A stretch of 64,000 nucleotides of DNA. Origin: an uncultured Eubacterium sp. Lineage in GTDB: Bacteria > Bacillota > Clostridia > Peptostreptococcales > Anaerovoracaceae. Below are positions 44,777-52,638 of the stretch, in pieces. The stretch spans positions 62,001 to 126,000 of the forward strand of contig CALCFD010000028.1 in assembly GCA_937900695.1 (NCBI GenBank), given 5' to 3'. The translations under genes and the position numbers were made by a program. Numbering within the stretch: the first letter of the stretch is position 1; the number at the start of each line of letters is the position of its first letter. Below the pieces are notes generated by a model. It saw only the letters and a program-made list of their open reading frames with translations. It was not told where the DNA came from and ran no database searches.

Positions 44777-47700
44777 ATGAAAAAGAGGTGGATAATAGCT
44801 AGCGTGGCTGTGTGCACTTTAGCAACTGCAGGAATTGTTTATTCAGTACATTCGAATTGGATGCAAAGCAGTAATATTACATCTAATCAAAGTGGAAAAA
44901 CACAAGGTGTAGTTGAAAATGTTAAAAGTTCGCAGGGCAAATATAGAGATGGAAGTTTTGAGGGGCAAGCTGAAGGCTATGGAGGATTAGTTAAAGTTAG
45001 AGTAACTATTGTTAATGAGAAGATATCATCAATAGAAATTATTTCTCACAATGAAACTCCAGGGTATTATGAAAAAGCAGAAGGCATTATAAATAGTATT
45101 GTTGAAAATAATGCTACTAATGTAGATGCTATAGCAGGAGCAACTATAACTTCTGATGCTATAAAAAATGCAGTAAATGACGCTTTAAATAAAGCTTTAA
45201 AAAATCCAAAAGACGATAAAAAATTAGCAACTAATCTGAAAAGTAAAAGCACAAATAGTGTAAATCATGCTGCTGGAAATATTCTACAAGTAGGAAACAC
45301 TAATATTTTTGCTCCTAAAGGTAATCTAAAAAATGGCAAATACATAGGTATTGGAAGAGGATATGGTGGCAATATTAAAGTAGAGGTTACAGTAAAAAAT
45401 AATAAGATTGTTAATATAAGGGTATTAAATCATAATGAAGACTTTATATACTATGAAAAAGGAGTAAAGGTTATTGACAAGATAGTTGCAAAAGGAAATA
45501 CAAAAGTTGATACTATTTCGGGTGCAACATATTCAAGTAGAGGTATTATAGAAGCGGTAAATAATGCGTTAAAAAAGGCTGTAATAAAGCCATCTAAACA
45601 TCACAATAAACCGCATAATAAACCGCATAAACCTAATAAACCAATAAAACCTAATAAACCCAATAAGCCTAATAGGCCAAGTGTTCCATCTATAGATGAT
45701 AATGAAAATTTTGGACCAGAACTAGATAATCTATATATTAAAGATGAAATGAAAGATGGGGAATATATAGGATATGGCGTAGGATATCAGACATCTGGAC
45801 GAATAAAAACAACAGTAACTATTAAAAATGGTCAGGTTTACAAAGTTTTAGTTGCTAATAAAAAACCAGAATATGGTGATGACATAGATCCATTTAGAGA
45901 TAGAGCTATATATATTACTAAATATTTAAAAGGTAAAAATGCTAGAAAAATTACAGCAGTAAGTCAGCTATATAGTGATTATACAGGGCAAATATATAGT
46001 GCAAATAATAAGTATGAAACTGCTGAAAAATTAATAGGCAAAAAATATGCCAAACAGTTAAAAAATACAGATTGGAATCATGTTCACAGAAGAACTGATG
46101 CAGTATCAAAAGCAGTAAGAGAATATATCGGAGATAAATATAATACTACCGAGATGTTTGATGCTGTAAGCGGAGCAACAGTAAGTGCTCAAGGTATAGG
46201 TAAGTCTGTAAGAGATGCAATGAAAAAGGCTGTCAATGATGCTAAAAAAGATAATGATATTAAAGAAACTATAGTTTCAAGTCCGAAAGACAAAATATTT
46301 TATGCTAACAAAAATAAGCCATTAGATCTTTCAAAATTAAAGGTAACTTTGATAAAGAAAAATGGAAAGATTACTGAAGTACCAGTAAATGAATTTAAAA
46401 AGTATGGTATTGAAATGTTTGAAATTGAAACTGGCACAAAGATAAGTAATAAAATGTCTTTAGATATTTTTAAAGAAAAACCAGCAATTAAAGTAATTGT
46501 TAGACATACTAATTCAATAACCTTTGACAATTTTGTAATTCAGATCGGAAATTATAGTGATGATTATATTAATGATATGCATTATAGTTTAGATGGACAA
46601 AACTGGTACAAGGTTGAAAAACTTGTAATGGATGAAAAAAATCCAGAAAATATTTCTTATAGAAATCAAACTATAGATGCTCCGACTTCATACAAATATA
46701 AGAATATAAAGGTTCGAGTAGTGTCAAAGGAAGGTAATTATTATCAATATACAAGTGATAGAGTAGCAGGTTCTGGAAATGAGATTACTTATATTTCAGA
46801 AGATAATAAAGGTAATAATAATGTACCAAATAGATTATATATACATTTTACTTTTTCTGGAACAGAGGATGACAAAATAAAAGTGCCTGATTCATCTACA
46901 GAAAAACCAGAAAAACCGGAGAAACCACAGCCAGAACCTTCAAAAGAAATAATAGTAGATGATAGTGTAATATCAACAAACTACAATAATGAAAGGGATA
47001 TAGTAGAAGGAACAGATATATATCCAATTTCAGTTACACTTCATGATAAAGATGCAAAATTAAAGACAGAAATTGAAAACTTGCCAAAAGGTATGTCATT
47101 TGATGGTCATCAAATTACAGGTGCACCAATAGTAGATGAAAATTCATGGAATCTAGATTACTATAATGGACTTCACCAAGAGCTTACACTAAGAATAAAA
47201 GCAACAAAAGAAGATGCAGTATTAGTAAAAGAGCTAAAAATATTTATAAGAAGAGATAAAGATAAGGATGGAATTGCAGATTATAACGAAGCAGACATTC
47301 CTAGCAAAAAGGATGTATTTAATGCAGTATTAAAAAGTAGAGTTCCTATGGAAGTTAATGGAATAGCACCAACAATCGATGAGTATAAGGCGATGATTAA
47401 AAACTTACCAAAATCAGGAGTTACAGTCGAAATTTCTAAAAAACCGGATTTAAGTAAAATAGGAAAAACAGAAGTAGAGTTAAATTTTAAGGTGGATGGC
47501 TTAAGTAAGATTGGTAAACAAATTATAAAGATCAATGTTGTAAAACCAGTAGAAAACACAGAAATCTTACCTGAAATTGTTGTAGATGATAGTGTAATAT
47601 CAACAAACTACAATAATGAAAGAGATATAGTAGAAGGAACAGATATATATCCAATTTCAGTTACACTTCATGATAAAGATGCAAAATTAAAGACAGAAAT

Positions 47701-48187
47701 TGAAAACTTGCCAAAAGGTATGTCATTTGATGGTCATCAAATTACAGGTGCACCAATAGTAGATGAAAATTCATGGAATCTAGATTACTATAATGGACTT
47801 CACCAAGAGCTTACACTAAGAATAAAAGCAACAAAAGAAGATGCAGTATTAGTAAAAGAGCTAAAAATATTTATAAGAAGAGATAAAGATAAGGATGGAA
47901 TTGCAGATTATAACGAAGCAGACATTCCTAGCAAAAAGGATGTATTTAATGCAGTATTAAAAAGTAGAGTTCCTATGGAAGTTAATGGAATAGCACCAAC
48001 AATCGATGAGTATAAGGCGATGATTAAAAACTTACCAAAATCAGGAGTTACAGTCGAAATTTCTAAAAAACCGGATTTAAGTAAAATAGGAAAAACAGAA
48101 GTAGAGTTAAATTTTAAGGTGGATGGCTTAAGTAAGATTGGTAAACAAATTATAAAGATCAATGTTGTAAAACCAGTTGTGAATTAA
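44777..48187 (+). CDS. Surface protein with three FMN-attachment domains and duplicated Ig-like repeats
   Basis: A 1136-residue exported protein. One N-terminal membrane or signal segment (about 5-27) is followed by three FMN-binding domains, each ending in the ApbE acceptor motif: AGATIT (Thr123), SGATYS (Thr251) and SGATVS (Thr468). A Lys/Pro/Asn linker (about 271-306) separates domains two and three; the third is longer. After a middle region, a KPEKPEKPQPEP linker leads to two identical 199-residue modules (727-925 and 936-1134). Each holds a He_PIG-like fold and a DKDKDGIAD calcium-type loop. There is no sortase motif. It is probably a wall-exposed multi-flavin electron carrier. GGAGG fixes the ATG at 44777. 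Confidence 0.9.
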   Translation: MKKRWIIASVAVCTLATAGIVYSVHSNWMQSSNITSNQSGKTQGVVENVKSSQGKYRDGSFEGQAEGYGGLVKVRVTIVNEKISSIEIISHNETPGYYEKAEGIINSIVENNATNVDAIAGATITSDAIKNAVNDALNKALKNPKDDKKLATNLKSKSTNSVNHAAGNILQVGNTNIFAPKGNLKNGKYIGIGRGYGGNIKVEVTVKNNKIVNIRVLNHNEDFIYYEKGVKVIDKIVAKGNTKVDTISGATYSSRGIIEAVNNALKKAVIKPSKHHNKPHNKPHKPNKPIKPNKPNKPNRPSVPSIDDNENFGPELDNLYIKDEMKDGEYIGYGVGYQTSGRIKTTVTIKNGQVYKVLVANKKPEYGDDIDPFRDRAIYITKYLKGKNARKITAVSQLYSDYTGQIYSANNKYETAEKLIGKKYAKQLKNTDWNHVHRRTDAVSKAVREYIGDKYNTTEMFDAVSGATVSAQGIGKSVRDAMKKAVNDAKKDNDIKETIVSSPKDKIFYANKNKPLDLSKLKVTLIKKNGKITEVPVNEFKKYGIEMFEIETGTKISNKMSLDIFKEKPAIKVIVRHTNSITFDNFVIQIGNYSDDYINDMHYSLDGQNWYKVEKLVMDEKNPENISYRNQTIDAPTSYKYKNIKVRVVSKEGNYYQYTSDRVAGSGNEITYISEDNKGNNNVPNRLYIHFTFSGTEDDKIKVPDSSTEKPEKPEKPQPEPSKEIIVDDSVISTNYNNERDIVEGTDIYPISVTLHDKDAKLKTEIENLPKGMSFDGHQITGAPIVDENSWNLDYYNGLHQELTLRIKATKEDAVLVKELKIFIRRDKDKDGIADYNEADIPSKKDVFNAVLKSRVPMEVNGIAPTIDEYKAMIKNLPKSGVTVEISKKPDLSKIGKTEVELNFKVDGLSKIGKQIIKINVVKPVENTEILPEIVVDDSVISTNYNNERDIVEGTDIYPISVTLHDKDAKLKTEIENLPKGMSFDGHQITGAPIVDENSWNLDYYNGLHQELTLRIKATKEDAVLVKELKIFIRRDKDKDGIADYNEADIPSKKDVFNAVLKSRVPMEVNGIAPTIDEYKAMIKNLPKSGVTVEISKKPDLSKIGKTEVELNFKVDGLSKIGKQIIKINVVKPVVN
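46955..47550 (+). repeat. Tandem repeat unit 1 (596 bp) in the flavin surface protein gene
   Basis: Direct repeat with a 627-bp period. It differs from unit 2 at one position that I could find (AGG versus AGA Arg codon near residue 739), which is silent, so the encoded modules are identical. Confidence 0.95.
47582..48177 (+). repeat. Tandem repeat unit 2 (596 bp) in the flavin surface protein gene
   Basis: Second copy of the 596-bp unit. It runs to four codons before the stop. The 31-bp spacer (ENTEILPEI region) is unique. Confidence 0.95.
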
Positions 48188-48208
48188 AAGAAGGAGATAG
48201 GGTATAGG

Positions 48209-48898
48209 ATGAATTTAATAATAGCTTTAATAGTTTCAATATTATTTTATGGAGCGTTTTCAAAGCAGGTAAAAAAGAATCCAGTATTATTTTATGTAGG
48301 AACATTTTTGTTAGACGCGATAGTAATATCATATTATATGTTAGGTTTTAATAAATTTGTACCTATATGGGTAACTACAAACATAATGGATTTGTTTCAA
48401 AGAGGAGCTTTTTCAACAGCAACATTTATTATTGTTATGTTTTTAGGTGCGATAATTAAACATAATGATTTTACATTACGCTTTATGAAAATAAGAGGAG
48501 AACTCTCCATAATAGGATGTTTATTAGCTTTTCAGCATAATATAATATTTGGTATAGTTTATTTACCTGCTTTAATATTTCATCCAGAAAGCTTAAAAGG
48601 ACCGTATTTAATAGCTGTGATTATAACTATTGTATTATTAGTTATAATGATACCTTTATTTATAACTTCTTTTAGATGTGTTCGAAACAAAATAAGACCT
48701 AAAGCATGGAAGAAATTACAGCGACTTGCTTATCCGTTTTATTATTTAATATATCTTCATGTAATGGTATTATTTTTAATGGATTGGGAAAAGCATATTT
48801 TAGATATAGCAATATATACATTAATTTATTTGATTTATACAATAGCTAGATTAAGAAAATTTGTGTATAAAAGAAAATCTAAAGAGTTAAAAGGGTAA
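48209..48898 (+). CDS. MsrQ/ferric-reductase-like transmembrane protein
   Basis: A 229-residue membrane protein with about six to seven helices, resembling the b-haem ferric reductase-like (MsrQ/YedZ) family. Candidate haem ligands are His110 (LLAFQHNIIFG) and His184 (LIYLHVMVLF), set in a RGELSIIGCLL...LQRLAYPFYY framework. MsrQ has LHRL where this protein has LQRL (Gln171), so one customary His is missing. It starts 21 bases after the flavin surface protein and is surely its operon partner. It would pass electrons through the membrane to the FMN domains. AAGGAGATAGGG precedes the ATG. Confidence 0.75.
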   Translation: MNLIIALIVSILFYGAFSKQVKKNPVLFYVGTFLLDAIVISYYMLGFNKFVPIWVTTNIMDLFQRGAFSTATFIIVMFLGAIIKHNDFTLRFMKIRGELSIIGCLLAFQHNIIFGIVYLPALIFHPESLKGPYLIAVIITIVLLVIMIPLFITSFRCVRNKIRPKAWKKLQRLAYPFYYLIYLHVMVLFLMDWEKHILDIAIYTLIYLIYTIARLRKFVYKRKSKELKG

Positions 48899-48912
48899 AT
48901 CTAATAGAATCT

Positions 48913-48947
48913 AAAAAAATAGGTGGTAAAATACCACCTATTTTTTT
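48913..48947. terminator. Bidirectional terminator at the end of the flavin module
   Basis: AAAAAAATAGGTGGTA and TACCACCTATTTTTTT with a three-base loop; T runs on both strands. Confidence 0.93.
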
Positions 48948-50214
48948 AGAATATACCATATCTTATTACTAAGTAGATAGTTGAAATAACTGTAGACATA
49001 ATCATAGTTGGAAAACCTATTTTTAGAAATTTACTAAAAGTAATAGGATAACCATGCTTTGAACTAATATTTGATAAAACGATATTAGCTGAAGCTCCAA
49101 TAAGAGTACCATTACCACCAAGACAAGCACCAAGTGAAATAGCCCACCATAAAGGAAATATATCTATGCCACTTTTGCCCATAGCAATAATTAGTGGAAT
49201 TAAGGCTGCAACAAAAGGAATATTATTTAGTACTGTTGATAATAGTGCGGAAGCCCAAAGTAATACAAGCATTGTTATTATTGGCTTATCGGCAGTTAAA
49301 TTAATTATTACATTTGCAAGCTTATCGATTACACCGGTTTCTACAAGACCACCAACTACAATAAATAAAGCGGTGAAAAATACTATAGTTGTCCATTCTA
49401 TATCACTAATAATATCTTCTACATTTTGCTTGCCAATAATTAGCATTATAGCAGCAGCTGTAATAGCAATTACACTTGATTCGATACCAAGTGAAGAGTG
49501 AAAAATGAATCCTAGTACTACTAAGAATATCATTAATATACTCTTTTTTAATAAGGCACTATCTTCAATTGCCTTATTTTCATCAAGTAACATGACCTTA
49601 TTTATAGCTGATTGATCAACTTGCATGTTCTTTCCATATAATAGTTTCATCATCATGATAAATACTATCATGATGATGATAATAACTGGAGTTGCATTTA
49701 GTATAAAATCTAAAAATGTTAACCCTGCAGCACTACCAATCATAATGTTTGGGGGATCGCCTATTAAAGTTGCTGTCCCACCTATATTAGATGCCATAAT
49801 TTGTGTAAGTAAAAATGGTACAGGATTAAGACCTAAAATTTTAGATATAGAAATGCTCATAGGACCAACTAATAATACAGTTGTAACATTATCTAAAAAA
49901 CCAGATAAAACAGCAGTTACTAAAATAAACATGACCATAATTTTCCATGGATCACCTTTAGCAAATTTAGCAGCTTTTATAGAAATATATTCAAAAAGTC
50001 CAGATTTTTTTATTACAGCTACAAAGAGCATCATTCCAACTAATACACCTATTGTGTTATAGTCGATATAGCTTGCGGCACTTTTTACATTTAATACGTG
50101 TGTTAACAAAAGCACAGCAGCACCAGCTACAGCGGCAGCAGCTTCGTGTAATTTTTCAAACACGATTAGCAATATAACAGCGACAAAAACTATTATTGCA
50201 ATTGTTTGTTCCAA
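48946..50214 (-). CDS. ArsB/NhaD-type ion transporter (second paralogue)
   Basis: A 422-residue membrane protein that aligns without gaps to the transporter at 39654-40922 and is identical at most positions, including both GTATLIGDPPNIMIG and GGNGTLIGASAN signatures. The start is TTG at 50214: AAAGGGGTG lies just upstream and the length then equals the paralogue. An ATG six codons earlier has no ribosome site. No partner of the 225-residue hypothetical accompanies this copy. Confidence 0.88.
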   Translation of the reverse strand: MEQTIAIIVFVAVILLIVFEKLHEAAAAVAGAAVLLLTHVLNVKSAASYIDYNTIGVLVGMMLFVAVIKKSGLFEYISIKAAKFAKGDPWKIMVMFILVTAVLSGFLDNVTTVLLVGPMSISISKILGLNPVPFLLTQIMASNIGGTATLIGDPPNIMIGSAAGLTFLDFILNATPVIIIIMIVFIMMMKLLYGKNMQVDQSAINKVMLLDENKAIEDSALLKKSILMIFLVVLGFIFHSSLGIESSVIAITAAAIMLIIGKQNVEDIISDIEWTTIVFFTALFIVVGGLVETGVIDKLANVIINLTADKPIITMLVLLWASALLSTVLNNIPFVAALIPLIIAMGKSGIDIFPLWWAISLGACLGGNGTLIGASANIVLSNISSKHGYPITFSKFLKIGFPTMIMSTVISTIYLVIRYGIF

Positions 50215-50296
50215 GGTAAACACCCCTTTCATTTATAATGTAGTAAAATTTTTGACTAATTGATTGTAAACCTTTGCTTTAAAAAAACAAGTGATT

Positions 50297-50333
50297 TTTA
50301 CAAAAATTAACAAAAATTAACATAATTTTAACA
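50297..50333 (+). promoter_or_regulatory. Array of four TTAACA-type hexamers (Pho-box-like)
   Basis: TTTACA (50297), TTAACA (50307), TTAACA (50317) and TTAACA (50328) are spaced 10-11 bases, with weaker copies at 50340 and 50359. This matches the PhoP direct-repeat pattern. It lies between the divergent NhaD gene and tsaB, so which gene it serves is open. The hexamers read toward tsaB. Confidence 0.5.
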
Positions 50334-50395
50334 AAACCCTTAATTTCTTCATACAATCTTAACAAATGAATGTCGCTCAAAGTAGCAATTTATGT

Positions 50396-50401
50396 TAGAA
50401 T
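50396..50401 (+). promoter_or_regulatory. Extended -10 of the tsaB operon
   Basis: TGTTAGAAT, a TG-extended -10, lies 55 bases before the tsaB ATG. The -35 is poor. Confidence 0.45.
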
Positions 50402-50456
50402 AATCTAAGTGAAGAATAGTTTCTACATATTATATAGTGATGAAAGAAGGACAAAT

Positions 50457-51173
50457 ATGTATATTTTAGCAATAGAAACAACAGGCCCACATTGTAGTGC
50501 GGCTTTAATTGATAATGAGGGTAAAATATTCTCAATTAGGTCAGAAGACAGATTAAATCATCTTAAAGTTTTAACTCCGATGATTGATGATTTAATAAAA
50601 ACACATGAAATCGATATGAATCAGATAAAGGCAGTTAGTGCTTCGCAGGGGCCTGGATCATTTACTGGTATAAGAATAGGTGTTTCAACAGCAAGAGCCA
50701 TAAGCCAAGTTAGAAACATTCCTTGTATTAGCGTACCTACACTTTATGCATTTTCACAAGGTCAGAAGGCTGATGAAAGTACGTTAGTTTGTGCTGTTTT
50801 AGATGCAAGAAGAAAGCAGGTTTATGCTGATGGATGTATGGGTAAAGAAGAAGTTATTAAAGGTGCACCGTATACTTTAGAGGAGTTTTTAGAAGAGGTT
50901 TTAAAAGTTAGCAAGGAAAAACATCCGACAAAGATATTGTTTGTTGGAGATGGCATTAAACCTTGTGGGGAAGAGATATTGGTATTTGCTAAAGAACATA
51001 ACTTAGATGCAGAGGTTAAAGAAGTTTACCAATATGCAGAGTCTGTAGCAGAGATTGCCCTAGAAAAATATAAAAATGGCCAGATTATTAAATATAACGA
51101 ATTTGAGCCAAACTATATGAGGAAGGCTGAGGCTCAGCGAAAGCTTGAAGAGCGTTTAGCGATGAATAAATGA
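50457..51173 (+). CDS. tsaB: tRNA t6A biosynthesis protein TsaB
   Basis: A 238-residue ASKHA-fold partner of TsaD. The N-terminal ILAIETTGPHCSAALI, VSASQGPGSFTGIRIG and CAVLDARRKQVYA blocks are diagnostic. AGAAGG precedes the ATG at 50457. The stop overlaps the rimI start (ATGA), so the two are coupled. Confidence 0.95.
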   Translation: MYILAIETTGPHCSAALIDNEGKIFSIRSEDRLNHLKVLTPMIDDLIKTHEIDMNQIKAVSASQGPGSFTGIRIGVSTARAISQVRNIPCISVPTLYAFSQGQKADESTLVCAVLDARRKQVYADGCMGKEEVIKGAPYTLEEFLEEVLKVSKEKHPTKILFVGDGIKPCGEEILVFAKEHNLDAEVKEVYQYAESVAEIALEKYKNGQIIKYNEFEPNYMRKAEAQRKLEERLAMNK

Positions 51174-51616
51174 GTAAATTAATAGTAAGACAGGCTGATG
51201 CAAGAGATATAGATGCGATAGCAAGATTAGAAGAAATTTGCTTTAAAGATCCATGGAGTAGGGAGGCTGTACGAGAAGAAATAGAAGACAACAACCTAGC
51301 TATGTATATGGTGGCAGAACTTGAAAAGCAAGTAATTGGATATGTGGGTATTTGGTATATTGGTGATGAAGGGCATATTACTAATGTTGCAGTAGACCCC
51401 AATTATAGAAAACTGCATGTAGGTTCAGCAATAATTAATTGTTTGATAGAATTTTCAAAGAATAATGATATAAAAGCATTTACATTGGAAGTGAGAGTAT
51501 CAAATATTGCTGCAAAAAATTTATACAAAAAAATTGGATTTGAGGAAGCGGGTATTCGCCCTCATTATTATAAAGACAATGAAGACGCTATAATTATGTG
51601 GCGCATGGAGGATTAA
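51170..51616 (+). CDS. rimI: Ribosomal protein bS18-alanine N-acetyltransferase
   Basis: A 148-residue GNAT acetyltransferase. The acetyl-CoA loop VDPNYRKLHVGSAI and the EVRVSNIAAKNLYKKIGF block match RimI, as does the fixed place between tsaB and tsaD. It overlaps the tsaB stop by four bases. Confidence 0.93.
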   Translation: MSKLIVRQADARDIDAIARLEEICFKDPWSREAVREEIEDNNLAMYMVAELEKQVIGYVGIWYIGDEGHITNVAVDPNYRKLHVGSAIINCLIEFSKNNDIKAFTLEVRVSNIAAKNLYKKIGFEEAGIRPHYYKDNEDAIIMWRMED

Positions 51617-51621
51617 ACAAT

Positions 51622-52638
51622 ATGAAGGATGGCAAAACATTGTGTTTGGCAATAGAATCAAGTTGCGATGAAACTTCAGTAGCACTGGTTTTAAATGGAA
51701 GAGAAGTTTTATCAAATATTATTGCTTCACAGATTGATATACATAAAGCTTATGGTGGTGTGGTGCCTGAAATTGCTTCAAGACATCATCTTGATAATAT
51801 AAATAATGTAGTTACAGAAGCTCTTACGGAGGCTAAATGTACTTTAGATGAGGTTGATTTCATCGGGGTAACATATGGTCCAGGACTTGTGGGAGCACTT
51901 TTAATTGGACTAGCTACTGCAAAGGCTTTTGCGATGGCATTAGGTAAGCCGATTGTAGGTGTTCATCATATTCAGGGTCATATTAGCGCAAACTATATTG
52001 AGCATAAAGACTTAAAACCGCCATTTATGGCTTTAGTTATTTCAGGTGGTCACACTAATATCGTCGAAGTTGATGATTATAATTCTTGTAGAGTTTTAGG
52101 TGGTACTAGGGATGATGCGGCTGGTGAAGCATACGATAAAGTAGCGAGAGTTTTAGGTTTAGGGTATCCTGGCGGACCACTTATTGATAAGATTGCTAAA
52201 GAAGGAAATCCAGAAGCTGTACAGTTTAAGAGAGTGTTCTTAGAAAAGGATAGTCTTGATTTTAGCTTTAGTGGCATTAAGACGGGTGTATTAAACTATA
52301 TTAATAATGAAAAACAAGCAGGAAGGGAAATTTGTGTGCCAGATGTGGCAGCTAGTTTTCAGCAAGCAGTTCTTGATGTAATTGTTGCTAAGGCAGTTTC
52401 AGCTGCTGAGGATATGGGCAAGGATAAGCTTGTCTTAGCCGGTGGAGTTGCTGCCAATAGCAAACTGCGTCAGATGTTAGATGAACAATGTAAAAAGAAA
52501 GGAATTGAGCTATATTATCCATCTCCAATTTTGTGTACCGATAATGCTGCTATGATTGGATGTGCAGCGTATTATAAATACTTAAATGGTGGAATGGATG
52601 ATTTGAATTTAGATGCTCAAGCAAATTTACCATTATGA
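51622..52638 (+). CDS. tsaD: tRNA N6-adenosine threonylcarbamoyltransferase TsaD
   Basis: A 338-residue Kae1/Gcp-family enzyme that transfers the threonylcarbamoyl group to A37. The N-terminal AIESSCDETSVALV, the metal-binding HHIQGH, SGGHTNIV and GGVAANSKLR are present. GGAGG precedes the ATG at 51622. The stop overlaps the next start (ATGA). Confidence 0.97.
   Translation: MKDGKTLCLAIESSCDETSVALVLNGREVLSNIIASQIDIHKAYGGVVPEIASRHHLDNINNVVTEALTEAKCTLDEVDFIGVTYGPGLVGALLIGLATAKAFAMALGKPIVGVHHIQGHISANYIEHKDLKPPFMALVISGGHTNIVEVDDYNSCRVLGGTRDDAAGEAYDKVARVLGLGYPGGPLIDKIAKEGNPEAVQFKRVFLEKDSLDFSFSGIKTGVLNYINNEKQAGREICVPDVAASFQQAVLDVIVAKAVSAAEDMGKDKLVLAGGVAANSKLRQMLDEQCKKKGIELYYPSPILCTDNAAMIGCAAYYKYLNGGMDDLNLDAQANLPL

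Noticed and set aside
46955..48177. Long direct repeats as a possible CRISPR array or mobile element
   Set aside because: There are only two 596-bp units within one ORF, in frame, with no short spacers and no terminal inverted repeats.
49166..49501. Long plus-strand frames antisense to the second NhaD gene (also 49625-50062)
   Set aside because: They mirror the hydrophobic codons of a membrane protein and lack ribosome sites.
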